NCBI GenBank assembly: GCA_025331445.1
Contig: JAIWNE010000089.1
Location: 1-64,000 of the forward strand
Source: Blakeslea trispora
Lineage: Eukaryota > Mucoromycota > Mucoromycetes > Mucorales > Choanephoraceae
Direction of reading: 5' to 3'
DNA length: 64,000 nt
Shown piece after piece: positions 1 through 10,306 of this stretch; positions within the stretch are counted from its first letter, which is position 1, and each line of letters begins with the position of its first letter. A program made the position numbers and the translations under genes. The notes under the pieces were generated by a model, which ran no database searches, was not told the DNA's origin, and worked only from the letters and a program-made list of their open reading frames with translations.

Positions 1-1664
1 GCCGTTTCACGTCGTTCAACTCTATCAATGCCTGTCTCAAGTGCAATAAACAGTTTGATCCAATCGTGGCAGGTGACAAGGCTCGGGACTTTACTAACTT
101 CGACATTGAAAGCCAGGTGAGAAGAACATGCAGCGAGCACAGACAACAAGCACAAGAATGGCTGCAAACTAGAACAGAAAGTGCCCGCAAAGAAAAAGAA
201 AGACAAAATGGTACCCGTTGGAGTGTTCTCTTGGACTTGCCATACTTCAATCCAATTCGCCATGTCGGTATCGACATTATGCACAATCTACTTCTTGGCC
301 TTACAAAGAAAATGGCAAGCATATGGACAGGCGTGTTCACCACGGCTAGTAGAAAGATCGTTGCCCAAGCTGACACCCGCACACTTGAAGGAGATGCAAG
401 TGATCTTGGAGAGCAAGTTCATCCTTCCTCCCAGCCATGCTGTTTCATCGATTGCAAGAAAAATAACCATTGGCAATGGTTTTTCAAATTTTAAGGCGGA
501 TGAATGGGCTACCTGGTTGTTGGTGTTGTCTCCATACCTCCTTCCCCAGCGTCTTGAAAAGAAGCCTTACGAACATTGGATGCTTTTGGTGAAGTCTTCA
601 CGAATCCTTCTTTCTCCTTGTTTGTCCCTCTCGGAACTCGATAAGGCACATGATCTGTTGAAGTCTTTCCTGGTTGGGTTCGAAGAGATTTACCAAGACA
701 AGTTCCTGGTTACAATCAATTTCCATAACGCTCTTCATTTGAAGAAAACAATCTTAGACTACTCTGCCTCTCCGTCACACTGGTTGTTTAATTTCGAACG
801 ATTCAATCAAGATTTGAAGACAATAGAACGAACAGAAAAGGCTGCGTTGAGCGTACGTACATTGACAAGTTCATGCTAGATGTACTAGCGAAGACTCGGT
901 GAGAGAATTAATGAATTTTATTCCAAAAGAGAACAAAGAGCAAGTCGAATCTTTCTTTCTTGGTGACAAGTCCTTGGCCAGCGTATACAATACCAGCGGA
1001 CAAGATATTCGACCTCTTGAGCTTCTACGACTTGTATACCGGTACCGTTGGTGCATATGGTCATGAGGAACTCCCTCTCATAAATGTATCGTCTCTCAAG
1101 CCCAAGATGTCTACATTGAACGAAGAAGTGTTTTCTTGTCTTATATCTTTCTACAACAGTGTGCACGGTGACAGGTACATCGATGAATATCTTGTAATTG
1201 CAAACTCAAGCCGCCTACCTGTTGAACGCAAAGTGTTAGCTTACAAGTATATCAACATTCTTGGTAACAAGTTTAACTCAATTGAAGCATCTACATTACG
1301 TAAACGAGGCTCATATGCAATGGCATATTATCCAGGTGCGCACGGCTTAGTTCTTGGGTATTGCCAGGTTCATTGTATCTTCAGAAGCGCTGTCAAAGTA
1401 GTAGATGGAGATGGTGTTATAGTGTCAAGACCCCATACGCTCGCCTACATAAAATGGTTCAATAAGTCAGACGATGCATTTTACTACTTCAATAATCAAG
1501 ATCCATCTATGTATGGCATGGAAACACTGAATGCTAGTTTTGAAGATGACTCAGATGCTTCTATTATACCTGTTGTTCCTTTGCATAACCAAGTAGCAAT
1601 TGTTCTTGACCACCTTACCAATCGTCATGTAGTCATCCCATTGCCACCAAAGCTCATTGCTTGA
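1..1664 (+). pseudogene. Tnp2-like transposase, frameshifted, 5' truncated by window edge
   Basis: Three overlapping plus-strand reading frames (66-494, 181-879, 960-1664) together match the transposase of element B. The conserved core around 225-310 reads LPYFNPIRHVGIDIMHNLLLG, typical of Tnp2-family transposases, followed by HWLFNFER near 778-800. The last frame ends with PKLIA and a stop, as in B. Frame changes lie near 330-370, at about 830, and around 900-960. The first two look like ordinary one-base indels relative to B. The break after about 900 is also present in B at the same place with the same offset (see findings). Probably not a functional transposase. The product would cut and join element ends in the nucleus. 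Confidence 0.8.
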
Positions 1665-1679
1665 TTTTTTTATTTATGT

Positions 1680-1830
1680 TTACTTATGCCCTTTTACCCT
1701 ATGTTCACTTATGCCTTTTTGTCCTATGCCTACCTATGCTTTCCCTATGCTATGCCTACCTATGCTTTTCCTATGCTATGTCTACCTATGCTTTTCCTAT
1801 TCTATGTCTACCTATGCCTTTCCAATTTTT
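1680..1830. repeat. Minisatellite between convergent genes of element A
   Basis: Imperfect tandem copies of a unit containing CTACCTATGC and CTATGCTATG begin just after the transposase stop codon. The same intergenic position in element B holds an unrelated purine-rich simple repeat (15190-15360). Confidence 0.75.
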
Positions 1831-2093
1831 TTGCCTTGCGGTTTTTTAATAAATACATTTCATTCCTTTAAATTTTTTGTCTACCTTTTTTTTTCTATTA
1901 ATTTATTTTATCTTTATTTACGGTTTGTCTATTTAACATTTAGAACTCGATCAACGCAAAGGAAGAAATCAGGTGGTTGAAAACGAACAAGCTAAGTATT
2001 AGGTTTATGTTTTGAAATGATAACTTGATTGATTCAAATATTTATTTATTAAAAGAAAAAAAAAGCAACAAAGACACAAAAAACAACAGCACT

Positions 2094-3136
2094 TTAAGAC
2101 CTAATGGCCCATTGAGGAAACTTTTCGTGGCGTCCAGTAGGCAGCTTCTTTTCAACAACTTCACGGCGTCGGGAAGCGCGTATGGTTTTGTTCTTCTTCT
2201 TATGGATGCTGTCCAAAGCAGCGAGAAATTGGTTCAACTACAAACATAGTCAGTATTACGAACAAGGGTAAAAGATGATTCAGTAACTTACTTTGTCTGA
2301 ACGCCAAGAAGGAACCAGAACACGAAAGCAGCTGTCTTCTTCAACATTTTCTTCTACGTCTTCTTCTTCTGACATATATTTCATGTCAAGGACGGCAGTA
2401 CACTCCTCATCTTCACCAAAAAGAGATGTCATCATTGCCTTGTTATTAGCAAAGCAGGCAGTACGATAACGAAGTTTCTTCAAAAGATGGATGAGTATTA
2501 CTGCCAGTTTTAAGGGGTTTCCATATTATCACTTACTCTTTGCAATCGCTTGCGCTTACGCTCACTGACTTGGAACGTCGTTCTTGCTTCTGGCAAAGAA
2601 GCATCTCTTTTCTGGCGTCTTCTGATCAGATCAAATTGGTTTCTGACCTTTTCGCCGAGACATCTTTGTACTTCATAGGAAAGCTCTTGGTCTCCAGAGA
2701 AGCCAGAAAGGGCTTTCACTTTGGCGATGGCATGCTGATGAATGCCGTCAAAAACAGAACGGTTTCTACTCGATGTCTTCATTGGCTGGCGATAGTCAAA
2801 TTCGACACCTACTTGCTTTGCATCGTCAAATGAGTCCTTGACTGCCTTCTATTAGAAAAGACAAAAGCGTAAGTACCTGAAATGTAGTATGAAGCAAGTA
2901 TAACTTACAAGAAAAGTGGGATTTCTAGCATTAATAGTGACTCTGTTAGCACTGGTACTGGTATCAGTTTGAATAAGAAGCGATTCCATTCGTGCAAGAC
3001 GTCCAGAAACCACGTCCAAGTTATAAAAGACCTCTTCAAAACGTTCTTCGGTACGAGCAGCAGAGACAGAGCGAACAGAAGGACGGACAGGAGCACGAGG
3101 GGTAGAAGCAGCGACAGTGGGGATTTGACGGTTCAT
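2094..3136 (-). CDS. CACTA element accessory protein (possible TnpA-like DNA-binding protein), four exons
   Basis: Exons 3136-2909, 2848-2537, 2477-2292 and 2237-2094 join, all in phase 0, into an open frame of 289 aa. All three introns begin GTAAGT and end in AG. The protein starts MNRQIPTVAAST, has a proline/arginine-rich head, a central basic ERKRKR segment, an acidic stretch (EEEDVEENVEED), the conserved block FRVLVPSWRSDK, and a lysine/arginine-rich tail with RARRREVVEKK and a terminal PQWAIRS. A homologue with the same exon structure is at 13837-14890. CACTA elements usually encode a second protein that binds subterminal repeats; that role fits the basic regions but is inference, as I see no known domain. 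It is intact although the neighbouring transposase is broken. Confidence 0.8.
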
Positions 3137-3289
3137 TTTGAAGAGAAAAGAACGGATAATGATGGCGGTTTCAAGTCTTTTGAAGACCTTTATTTATAGC
3201 TTTCAAATTTATTGACAGGAACTCGAACCCTTTTTTTATTACTAAATTGGTAAGTCATTGTTTTTTTTTTCACTCCAGATTTGACAGGT

Positions 3290-3420
3290 AGAAAAAATTT
3301 TTCAGTTATTTTCTCTCTTCACTCTCTTTTTTTCTTTTTTTCTTTTCTTTTTTTTTTCTTTTCTTTTTTTTTTCCTTTCTTTCCTTTTCTCTTTATTTTC
3401 AAATAAAAAAAAGTAAGTTT
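3290..3420. repeat. Polypyrimidine low-complexity tract
   Basis: Long runs of T with interspersed C (TTTTCTTTT units), upstream of the accessory gene of element A. No coding potential. Confidence 0.8.
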
Positions 3421-4535
3421 TTTTTTCTTATTCAATTGAGTGATTACTAAGAGTGATATCTTAGGCATTTATTCTCTGCTTTTGCTTGACATGGATGTAA
3501 TATGATTTGTTGTTTGAGGTAAAGATTATTTAGCTTGTTTGTACTATTTATTTAATCCTTTTTTTAGAAACAAGTAATTTGGCTCTCTTTTCCGTTTTCT
3601 CTCTGAATGGACATTGTCTTAAGGTAAATACTACACAATAGAAAGCTTACACACTGTTCTGATAACCCTTTTCTAGATGGTTTACCTGTAACATCTTTTG
3701 AGTCTCTACTTTTGTCTTTTATCCTGAACTGTAAGTTAACTATCAAGCTTTAAAGGTTCTGTATCACTTATTGTTTTATTATAGATTTCTTCCTTTTAAA
3801 AAGTCTTTTTGGCCGGTCATACTGGTTTATATCTACAACAAGGTTTAGCTGGTTTCAAGTAAGTAATTCTTTTGTATTTACGTCTTTTTCAACCCATCTG
3901 ATTGTTTTGTTGATTAAGTATTCATGTTTAGATTCTTTGCTCGATTTCTCCTTCTAACGGTTCTGCATGCTTTTTGGTTTTTGTGCCATCCGTGAAATTG
4001 CTGGTTTTTTGATCGTTTCTGCAGTGCTTTCGTTACATTTGTGCCTAAATTCCAAGCTGTTTCTGCCTGTATTCTGGCCATCTATTCCATTTTTTTTACT
4101 GCCATTTTTGCCAGCGTTTTTGCCTGTTTCTGGTCTATTTCTAGGCTTTTCCTCTGATTGATGCCTGCCATTTGCCCTGGTTATTTGATCGAATTCCCCC
4201 CTACATTTCCCCCATAAACTAGCCATTATTTTAAGCCAAAAAATATTTTTTATAATAAAAAGCCACTTTTTTAAGCCTCTAATCCTCTATATTTACTGTA
4301 AACAGTCCAATTGTAAAGAAGTATATTTGTGTAAAGAAGTCCATATCATCTAATTAGAAATGTCAATTTCAATAAAATAGCAAATGTAAAGCCAATTAAA
4401 CAAAGAATTTTTGAGTATATTTAGAAAAATGGCCAATTGAATAAAGATTCTGTAAAAAAGATATCCAATCACGAAGCTAAAGTAAATAAGACGGACGCCC
4501 TGTATGATCCACTGGGGACATGGCAAGCATTTCAT
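3421..4535. other. Non-coding 3' flank region of element A
   Basis: About 1.1 kb with no supported gene. Part of it (about 4240-4500) is alignable in reverse with 12590-12830 of element B, so it is element sequence rather than host DNA. Confidence 0.6.
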
Positions 4536-4695
4536 CTGTCCAGTCCACAGCAGTGATCGTCGGGTCCCAACTAACAGTGGACCTGCAGTGGACTTGCAGT
4601 GGGACTTTACGATTACTTTTGTGCAGCGGACGCCGAATTGCTGTACAAATAACCGACGTCCACCGCTAAATTTGTCTGCAGTGGACGTTCTTTTG
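4536..4695. repeat. Subterminal repeats of element A (TGCAGTGGAC type)
   Basis: GCAGTGGAC or its close variants (GCAGCGGAC, GTCCACCGC, CAGTCCAC) recur about every 15-40 bp up to the 3' terminus. Such arrays in CACTA elements are usually bound by the element's accessory protein. Element B carries a one-base variant, TGCAATGGAC. Confidence 0.7.
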
Positions 4696-4716
4696 GGTGT
4701 AGTGCTGCACTACACC

Positions 4717-7388
4717 TAATGGTTGTCCAATGCACAATGGACAAGTGCAATGGACAAGATGTCCAATATATCCAAATTTACAACATTCGATTTTGCTTAT
4801 AAAACTTGCTATGTTTTTAGCTGAAAATGTTGAGGGTTGATTCAGGTATTGAAAACTTTTTTCAGAATTGAAATCGGTTGCATTTTCATCAAGTTATACC
4901 CATTTATATTTTAGACCATGTCTTTAGTGCTTAAAGAATTCCGCTTCTCTGAAATTTTTGGCAGTGATTTTTTTTCTGCCTGATTTTCCCTACATTTTTT
5001 TATTTTTTAAGCTGAGGAGTTTAAATCTTTTTTTTTGTCAAAAGCTGTTCTGTGCTGTACCAGAGTTATCTACTTTATTGTCTAACTGACTTGGTTGATG
5101 TTAGTAAAAATGTTGTATACTGAGATGATCAACACCGTCTACCATTTTTTATGAAATTACTTGCAAATATTTTTATATGTCTCCATTTTTTTTATTTTTA
5201 TTTTACATCGACATTTTCGCTCATTTTGTCTTGTATATGTTCTTCAACTTGTTACCAACATGTTGGTTAGTACTATCATTGTTATGCTTTCATTTCTTTC
5301 ATTTTAGCGTTTGTGATTTACCTATTTGATAAATAAAATTAATTTGAAGCTAAGAGCCATAAATAAATGTTCATAAAGATTCAATCTGTTAAGAAAAATG
5401 TCCGAAAATTAAGTAATTTTTATTACGCTCAAAAAAGTAACCTCAATAAAAAAATCCATCTTAAAAAAAATAAAAGGTGTTAAAAAAAAGAAGTGACAAA
5501 TAGAAAAAAAAGAAATAACGAAAAGGCATTAAGAAGCAATACCTGCAAAGGCTAAAAGTCAATCGAATATACAACAAGAAGCTTAGATAAATCAACAGCA
5601 AAAGAAGTATTTCTTTGAAAAAAGTGAAAGATCATTACGTTCTCATCTTAACAGCATAAGCAATAACAACAATAGACTACACTGCTCATTTCTTAACCTA
5701 TTTCACTCTTATATACCGTTCTAAGTAAAGATCCACTTTGATCCACATTCATAACTATCAAACACTGCAATGAAAGCTAATAAGTATTTGATTATCAAGT
5801 TGACATGCAAACTTTCATTATTTTATTGTAGATGAACAAGTTGTGAACAAAAGCGACAAGCCTTACTTCACAATACACGCTATTTGAAATAGATACAAGT
5901 ATTTTTGAAGATTGAGACATGACTTACATGTTGTGTAAAAGTTGTTGTTAGAAAAGGCGTTGATCGGGTTTCGTCAAGTTGAGAACTGTTGTCATTTCAA
6001 AAAAAAACCTGATATTGCCACAACTAATTTCCTAGTTCTCCAGTAAATAAGGTGACGCGCGCTATTAAGTGCATACTGGCAATGACTGTAAGTTGAACTC
6101 CCTTACTAGCAAAGTTGAACTGAAATGCTTCATAAGTCTAACAAAAATAAAAGTTATTCTTTCTGACATTTTTAACTAGTCTTTTTATCTGTAATATTTT
6201 TAATACTTCTGACATGACAACCTGTTGTTTCTTGATGCTTCTGCTTTATCGTGCTACAGTGATGAGTTTACTTTGTTAAGTCTTATCTATTTACGGGAAG
6301 TAAACCAGTCGAGACCTCTTGTTAAAAATAAAAAAGAAAAAGAATACGAACGTTTTTTTTTGCTGGTGTTAAATTGACCACTTCCGAAAATTATACGCTG
6401 CCCTTTTTTTTTTTAAAGAGCTCATCATTCGAAAGTCATGAGCAAAACATGACATTTTGTTCGCTAAAGCCAAAACCAAGTTATGGAAACTCAATAAACC
6501 CTATGAATGCATTTTCATTTTTACAAGAGTTATACAAGTCTTTCTTTTTTCTTTGTCAAAAGCTTAAAATAGATCAATTGTTTTAATCCCATCTTTTTCA
6601 GGCGCTTTTAATTTCTGTGATACTTCATCCAAAGATAAAAAAAATAGAAGTTAAAGATGCTATCAAAACTATTCCCGATTGAGGGATAGCGCGATTTGAG
6701 TAAAAAGCGATCGTTTCATATAACTCTCTACAATGGTGCCTTCGTTAGTGCCATTGTTGTGGGTTATTTTAAGGAAGAAAGAAAGATAATTAGAGATCTC
6801 TTTTCCTTGTTTGAAGTTCGCGGAAAAAAATAATCAGGGCTTGTAGAACCTGTATGATTTATCGAGAAAAGAAGCAAGCGTCACTGATGGCTTTTCATGA
6901 TCAAACTGCTTTACTCTATGAATTTGAATAAACTGGTCTAATTGTGAATGAATACCGAATACGAGTTATTTTCGTCTCATGGATTGGGAACAACCCATTA
7001 AAATTCATACCTCAAAAGTGTGTTACATGTAGGTAGTGGGATTAGAAACTGTCTGAGATTAATAAATCTAAAACATCATTTCCATGATTATTTTTGGTAT
7101 CGACATGTCATGTTTATTGTCACGTCAAATCGGGATCAACTTAGCTTATCCTGAAAATTCATCTTTCGTGTAAAGAGTCGGGTAACAAGACACACTTTAT
7201 CTATCAAACGCAATCTCAATTGAATTATAAATTATCATTGGTGTAGATGTGGTTGAATTAAGATGAGCAGATCAAACGAGTACTTTAAATAAATTTTTTA
7301 AAAAAGGTCATCAATATAAAATGGCAGATGATTTGTGAAATATATTGACTCTCTCTTTTAACTTCCCAAAATATACTTTCCTATTGCT
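4717..7388. other. Long non-coding leader of CACTA copy D
   Basis: About 2.7 kb between the terminus and the transposase start codon. Only short ORFs without recognisable features occur (the longest, 70 codons at 6374-6586, has no support). The first 80 bp hold inverted and direct copies of the TGCAATGGAC motif. The same leader, almost identical, is present in element B at 18416-21089. Confidence 0.6.
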
Positions 7389-8275
7389 ATGTCTGCTTCT
7401 TCTGCTACTCAAAACTCATTGTGCGATTGCTTGCAATGTATCACCTATATCACTCAAGGTAGTGGCATGAAAAAGCGTGCTTATGAGTACCATCAAACTC
7501 GTGAGCTTATCAAAAGAGCTAGAGAAGGTAATATCCATTAAAGCCATTCTTATTAATGACATTTATTAACTCTCAATTGTGTAGGTCCATCTGCCTCTGA
7601 AGTCAACACCAACTCTAATGCTGATACTGCCGTCGATAAAACTTTTGCTGATGAAGGTAACATTTAATGCACTTGAGTAGATTATATATGTTACTCATTA
7701 TCTTATTAGAAATGGACTTCTCTTATGATCAAACTGATTTCGATTTTACTGAAGCTGAAGATGCTAGTCATGAAGGTATGTCTTTATTTATATAATATTT
7801 TTTTGTTCGTTAGTTAGTTAACTTACTTTTTATGTTTTATTTTTAGAACCTGCATTTGAGCTTCCTCGCAACGACAACTTACCATCTACCCCAATTGCTT
7901 CTTTGTTGTTTGTGATGCTTGTCTTGTTGCGCAAGAACCAGTTGACTGATATATCAAGTGAAGCCATCATGCTCTTCTGTAACATGGTTCTTTGTTTAAC
8001 TCAAGAAAGCTTCCGGTTTCCTAAGTCGATCGCTACTTTCGATAGCTGGTGTCATTCCGCTGGTTCTTTTGGGTTTGGTGTTAAGGAGTATGCCAGCTGT
8101 ATCACTTGCCATGCAATTCGTCCGTATGATAACGAAGCTGAAAGACAAGCTCTTCTTGAACAGCCTAGATGTCTTTACAATGGTCTTTTTCTTGGTTCTT
8201 TGCCTTGTCAGCAAAGCCTTTTGGCCCCCAACCAATACGGTACGATAGCTCCTGTCCGCTCATTCTTTTACAACC
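7389..8275 (+). pseudogene. Tnp2-like transposase N-terminal part, interrupted by an LTR
   Basis: Exons 7389-7527, 7585-7656, 7710-7775 and 7847-8275, with GT..AG introns of 57, 53 and 71 nt. The joins keep frame (codons Gly, Glu, Glu span the junctions). The first exon encodes MSASSATQNSLCDCLQC, a short Cys-rich N-terminal head of the kind seen in Plavaka/KDZ-like transposases (CxCxxC then His). The next exons are acidic. Exon 4 starts the conserved region (SLLFVMLVLLRKNQL). Homology to B ends at 8274 after VRSFFYN, and the LTR supplies a stop codon. Confidence 0.85.
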
Positions 8276-8707
8276 TGTGATATTTAGGTATGAAAATAGA
8301 TAAAGGTTTTAGGAGAAAAATATAGTAAGTAGTTTGAGACTGTTTTACGTATGCCTTTATTATGAACAAAATAAATGAGAGTATTTATACCAATTGCTAT
8401 CTACTATTGCTATTACGTCTTTGACTTCCTTTAGTCTTTACTCTTTACTAAATCTGGATATTCAAGAGAACAATGTCATAGACTAGTTTGTGTCACCTTT
8501 AATGACATATTGACATTTTACTTTCTTTAGCAAGACTTATTGCTTATCATCTTCTTTAGTCCAGATTCATAGCACTTGCTTATGAAATCATTCTAGACTG
8601 ACATAACGTTGATAGGATTACTTAATCCAATTATGATGTAGATCTTTATATACAAATATAGACTTCAATTCTTAAGGAATTCATGTTCAGACAAGCCAAA
8701 CACGACA
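8276..8707 (-). repeat. LTR (3' LTR of a Ty3-type element, minus orientation)
   Basis: Read on the minus strand it begins TGTCGTGTTTGG and ends AATATCACA, 432 bp. A purine-rich tract (GGGTGGGGATAA on the minus strand, 8719-8708) precedes its start, as a polypurine tract should. The integrase gene lies upstream on the same strand. A second, truncated copy of this LTR is at 31533-31868. Confidence 0.8.
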
Positions 8708-8898
8708 TTATCCCCACCCAGATATTAACTAATACCGTCAAACACTTTGATCTATATCAGAGGCAATACTACGAAGCAGTTACAACTTTTTTTTTAAATA
8801 CTATATACAGACTATTTGTACATGTCAAATAATAACTCTATTATTTGATTTACTGCAACAATGCTAAGACCAAGTCTTGATCCATAAATAACCATTAT

Positions 8899-10032
8899 TT
8901 ATGATCTACGAGATCTCTTACTCTGATAAGCTCTTGTAAATCTTTTTCTCTTTGTTCCTGGATTGGCGGAGTTTTCCTTTTGAAGCTCTCTCAACAATTT
9001 CTTGTTGGCTTTATTTGTTTCCTTGATACTTTCTGGGATTTCACCAATTCTCTGTCAATATTCAGTAATGAATTTTGGATCAGTGAAACTCTCAGCAGGT
9101 TCCCAAGTATCATAAGATTCATCATAATCTTGCCATCTACACCTGTAGAGGTACTGGTTCTTATCATTCAACATATGAGCAACAATTGATTCTACTTCGA
9201 AGATGTCATCTTTGTTCTCTAATATCTTATCAGATACTTTCTTCAACAGAGAAGGTGGATAGTTTCTAGGTTCTATAATACCTCTTTCATTCTTTAACAC
9301 ATAGGTATTCGCCTGAGTCTTTCTTACTACTGTGTAAAATCCTTTACACTTAGGATCCAACTTATTTTGTTTCTCTGTCACTAAGATCATCACAGTTGAT
9401 CCAGGAGGAAATTCAACTTTCTTGTGATTAGCATCAAACACTTGTTTTTGCTTCTCCGTGACTTGCTTTACACGTTCATAGACAGCAGGGTAAACTATCT
9501 CAGTCATTCTTTTTATTTTCTCTTGCAACTCTTTCTGAATCTGTTCAGCAGTCGCACTATCCTTCTCTTGACTAAAGTCCTTAAAGTCATTTGGGTTTCT
9601 TCCGAACATTAACGAGAAAGGGGTACTCTTTGTTCTAGCATTATACTTGCTATTCAAGAACAACTGTGCAGCAGGTACTTTCAAATCCCAGTCAGCTACA
9701 TTACCGACTACTAACTTCTTAATGGTATTCACTGCAGCTTGTACAGCTCTTTCACTTGCACCATTAGCTCTAAGATGATACTGCGATATCAATGCATGTT
9801 CAAACCCAACATTCTCTTTTACACAAGTCATCAGTGAATTCACAAACTCGCGTCCATTGTCACTCTGTAACTTTCTCATTGGACCATAAGTACTGATTAT
9901 ATCCAAGATCTGCAAAGAAACTGTAGCAGCACTCTTATCAGGGATAGGTCTAAGTACATAAAACTTACTAGCAATGTCAATCATAACCAACAGGTACTCG
10001 TTTCCTCTAGTTGACATTGTAAAGGGACCAGT
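8899..10032 (-). pseudogene. Ty3-type integrase core and chromodomain fragment
   Basis: The protein has the retroviral integrase core (MIDIASKFYVLRPI; QSDNGREFVNSL; then NGASERAVQAAV, giving the D,D,E positions) and a C-terminal chromodomain (YLYRCRWQDYDESYDTWEPAESF). The HHCC N-terminal zinc domain is missing. The first 14 codons of the longest ORF (10074 downward) come from the inserted CACTA terminus, not from the integrase. The ORF stops at 9055-9057 with TGA right after ITEY, but the frame continues QRIGEIPESIKE and on through a basic tail to TAA at 8899. In the intact element at 26038-30768 the equivalent residues are KEYWKR, so the TGA is probably a mutated Trp codon. Confidence 0.85.
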
Positions 10033-10057
10033 CACTAAGGGAAATTTTTCTCCGATT

Positions 10058-10140
10058 ACTTCAAAAGTCGCCAATATTTTTCAAAAGTCGCCAATATTTT
10101 TCAAGACTCGCCAATATTTTTCAAAAGTCGCCAATATTTA
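10058..10140. repeat. Subterminal tandem repeat (AAGTCGCCAATATTTTTCAA unit)
   Basis: Four copies of a unit of about 20 bp containing GTCGCCAATATTTTTC (one variant CAAGACTCGCC) directly follow the CACTAAGGG terminus. The related element at 37137 has a different subterminal repeat (TTTTCTTAAG) at this position. Confidence 0.85.
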
Positions 10141-10306
10141 TTTTTTAAACTTTTTTGTGACTTTGATTGTCGTGTTTGTAGATTTGGATCTAATTTTAAA
10201 CCAATCATGTTAAAGCTATATATCTTTTTTCGATGATAAATTTTGAATTATAAAAGGACAACCAGACTTTTTTCTTTAGCAAACTTTACTTAGTTCATTA
10301 TTAATA

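Larger units (their letters stand above)
1..4704 (+). mobile_element. CACTA/Plavaka-type DNA transposon, copy A (3' part; 5' part outside window)
   Basis: The right end is GGTGTAGTG at 4696-4704, the reverse complement of the CACTACACC terminus seen on the other copies. Inside are a Tnp2-type transposase on the plus strand and a convergent accessory gene on the minus strand, the same layout as complete element B (12340-21098). The 4240-4500 stretch is homologous, in reverse, to 12590-12830 of B. The transposase is frameshifted but the accessory gene is open, so this copy is probably non-autonomous. CACTA superfamily membership rests on the terminus and on the Tnp2-like protein. Confidence 0.8.
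4708..8275 (+). mobile_element. CACTA element copy D (5' part, truncated by LTR insertion)
   Basis: Starts CACTACACCTAATGG at 4708, three bases after the end of element A. It runs through a 2.7 kb leader and the first four exons of a Tnp2 gene, then stops abruptly at 8274/8275 where an LTR begins. The whole stretch matches the reverse complement of 17530-21098 with only scattered substitutions. Confidence 0.85.
8276..10032 (-). mobile_element. Truncated Ty3/gypsy chromodomain retrotransposon (integrase end plus 3' LTR)
   Basis: Only the 3' part is left: integrase, chromodomain and 3' LTR. It is inserted in the transposase of CACTA copy D and is itself cut at 10032/10033 by a CACTA-type terminus. 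Protease, reverse transcriptase and the 5' LTR are absent from the window. Confidence 0.8.

Noticed and set aside
1657..1980. Overlapping hydrophobic ORFs with repeated Cys-Phe-Tyr-Leu-Pro
   Set aside because: Generated by the minisatellite at 1680-1830; the three frames show the same periodicity.
7996..8235. 79-codon minus-strand ORF repeated at 17569-17808
   Set aside because: It is antisense to a conserved Tnp2 exon; its presence in both copies only reflects the inverted repeat.
10058..10140. Regularly spaced repeat that could be a CRISPR or iteron array
   Set aside because: It directly follows a CACTA terminus and fits subterminal transposase-binding repeats.
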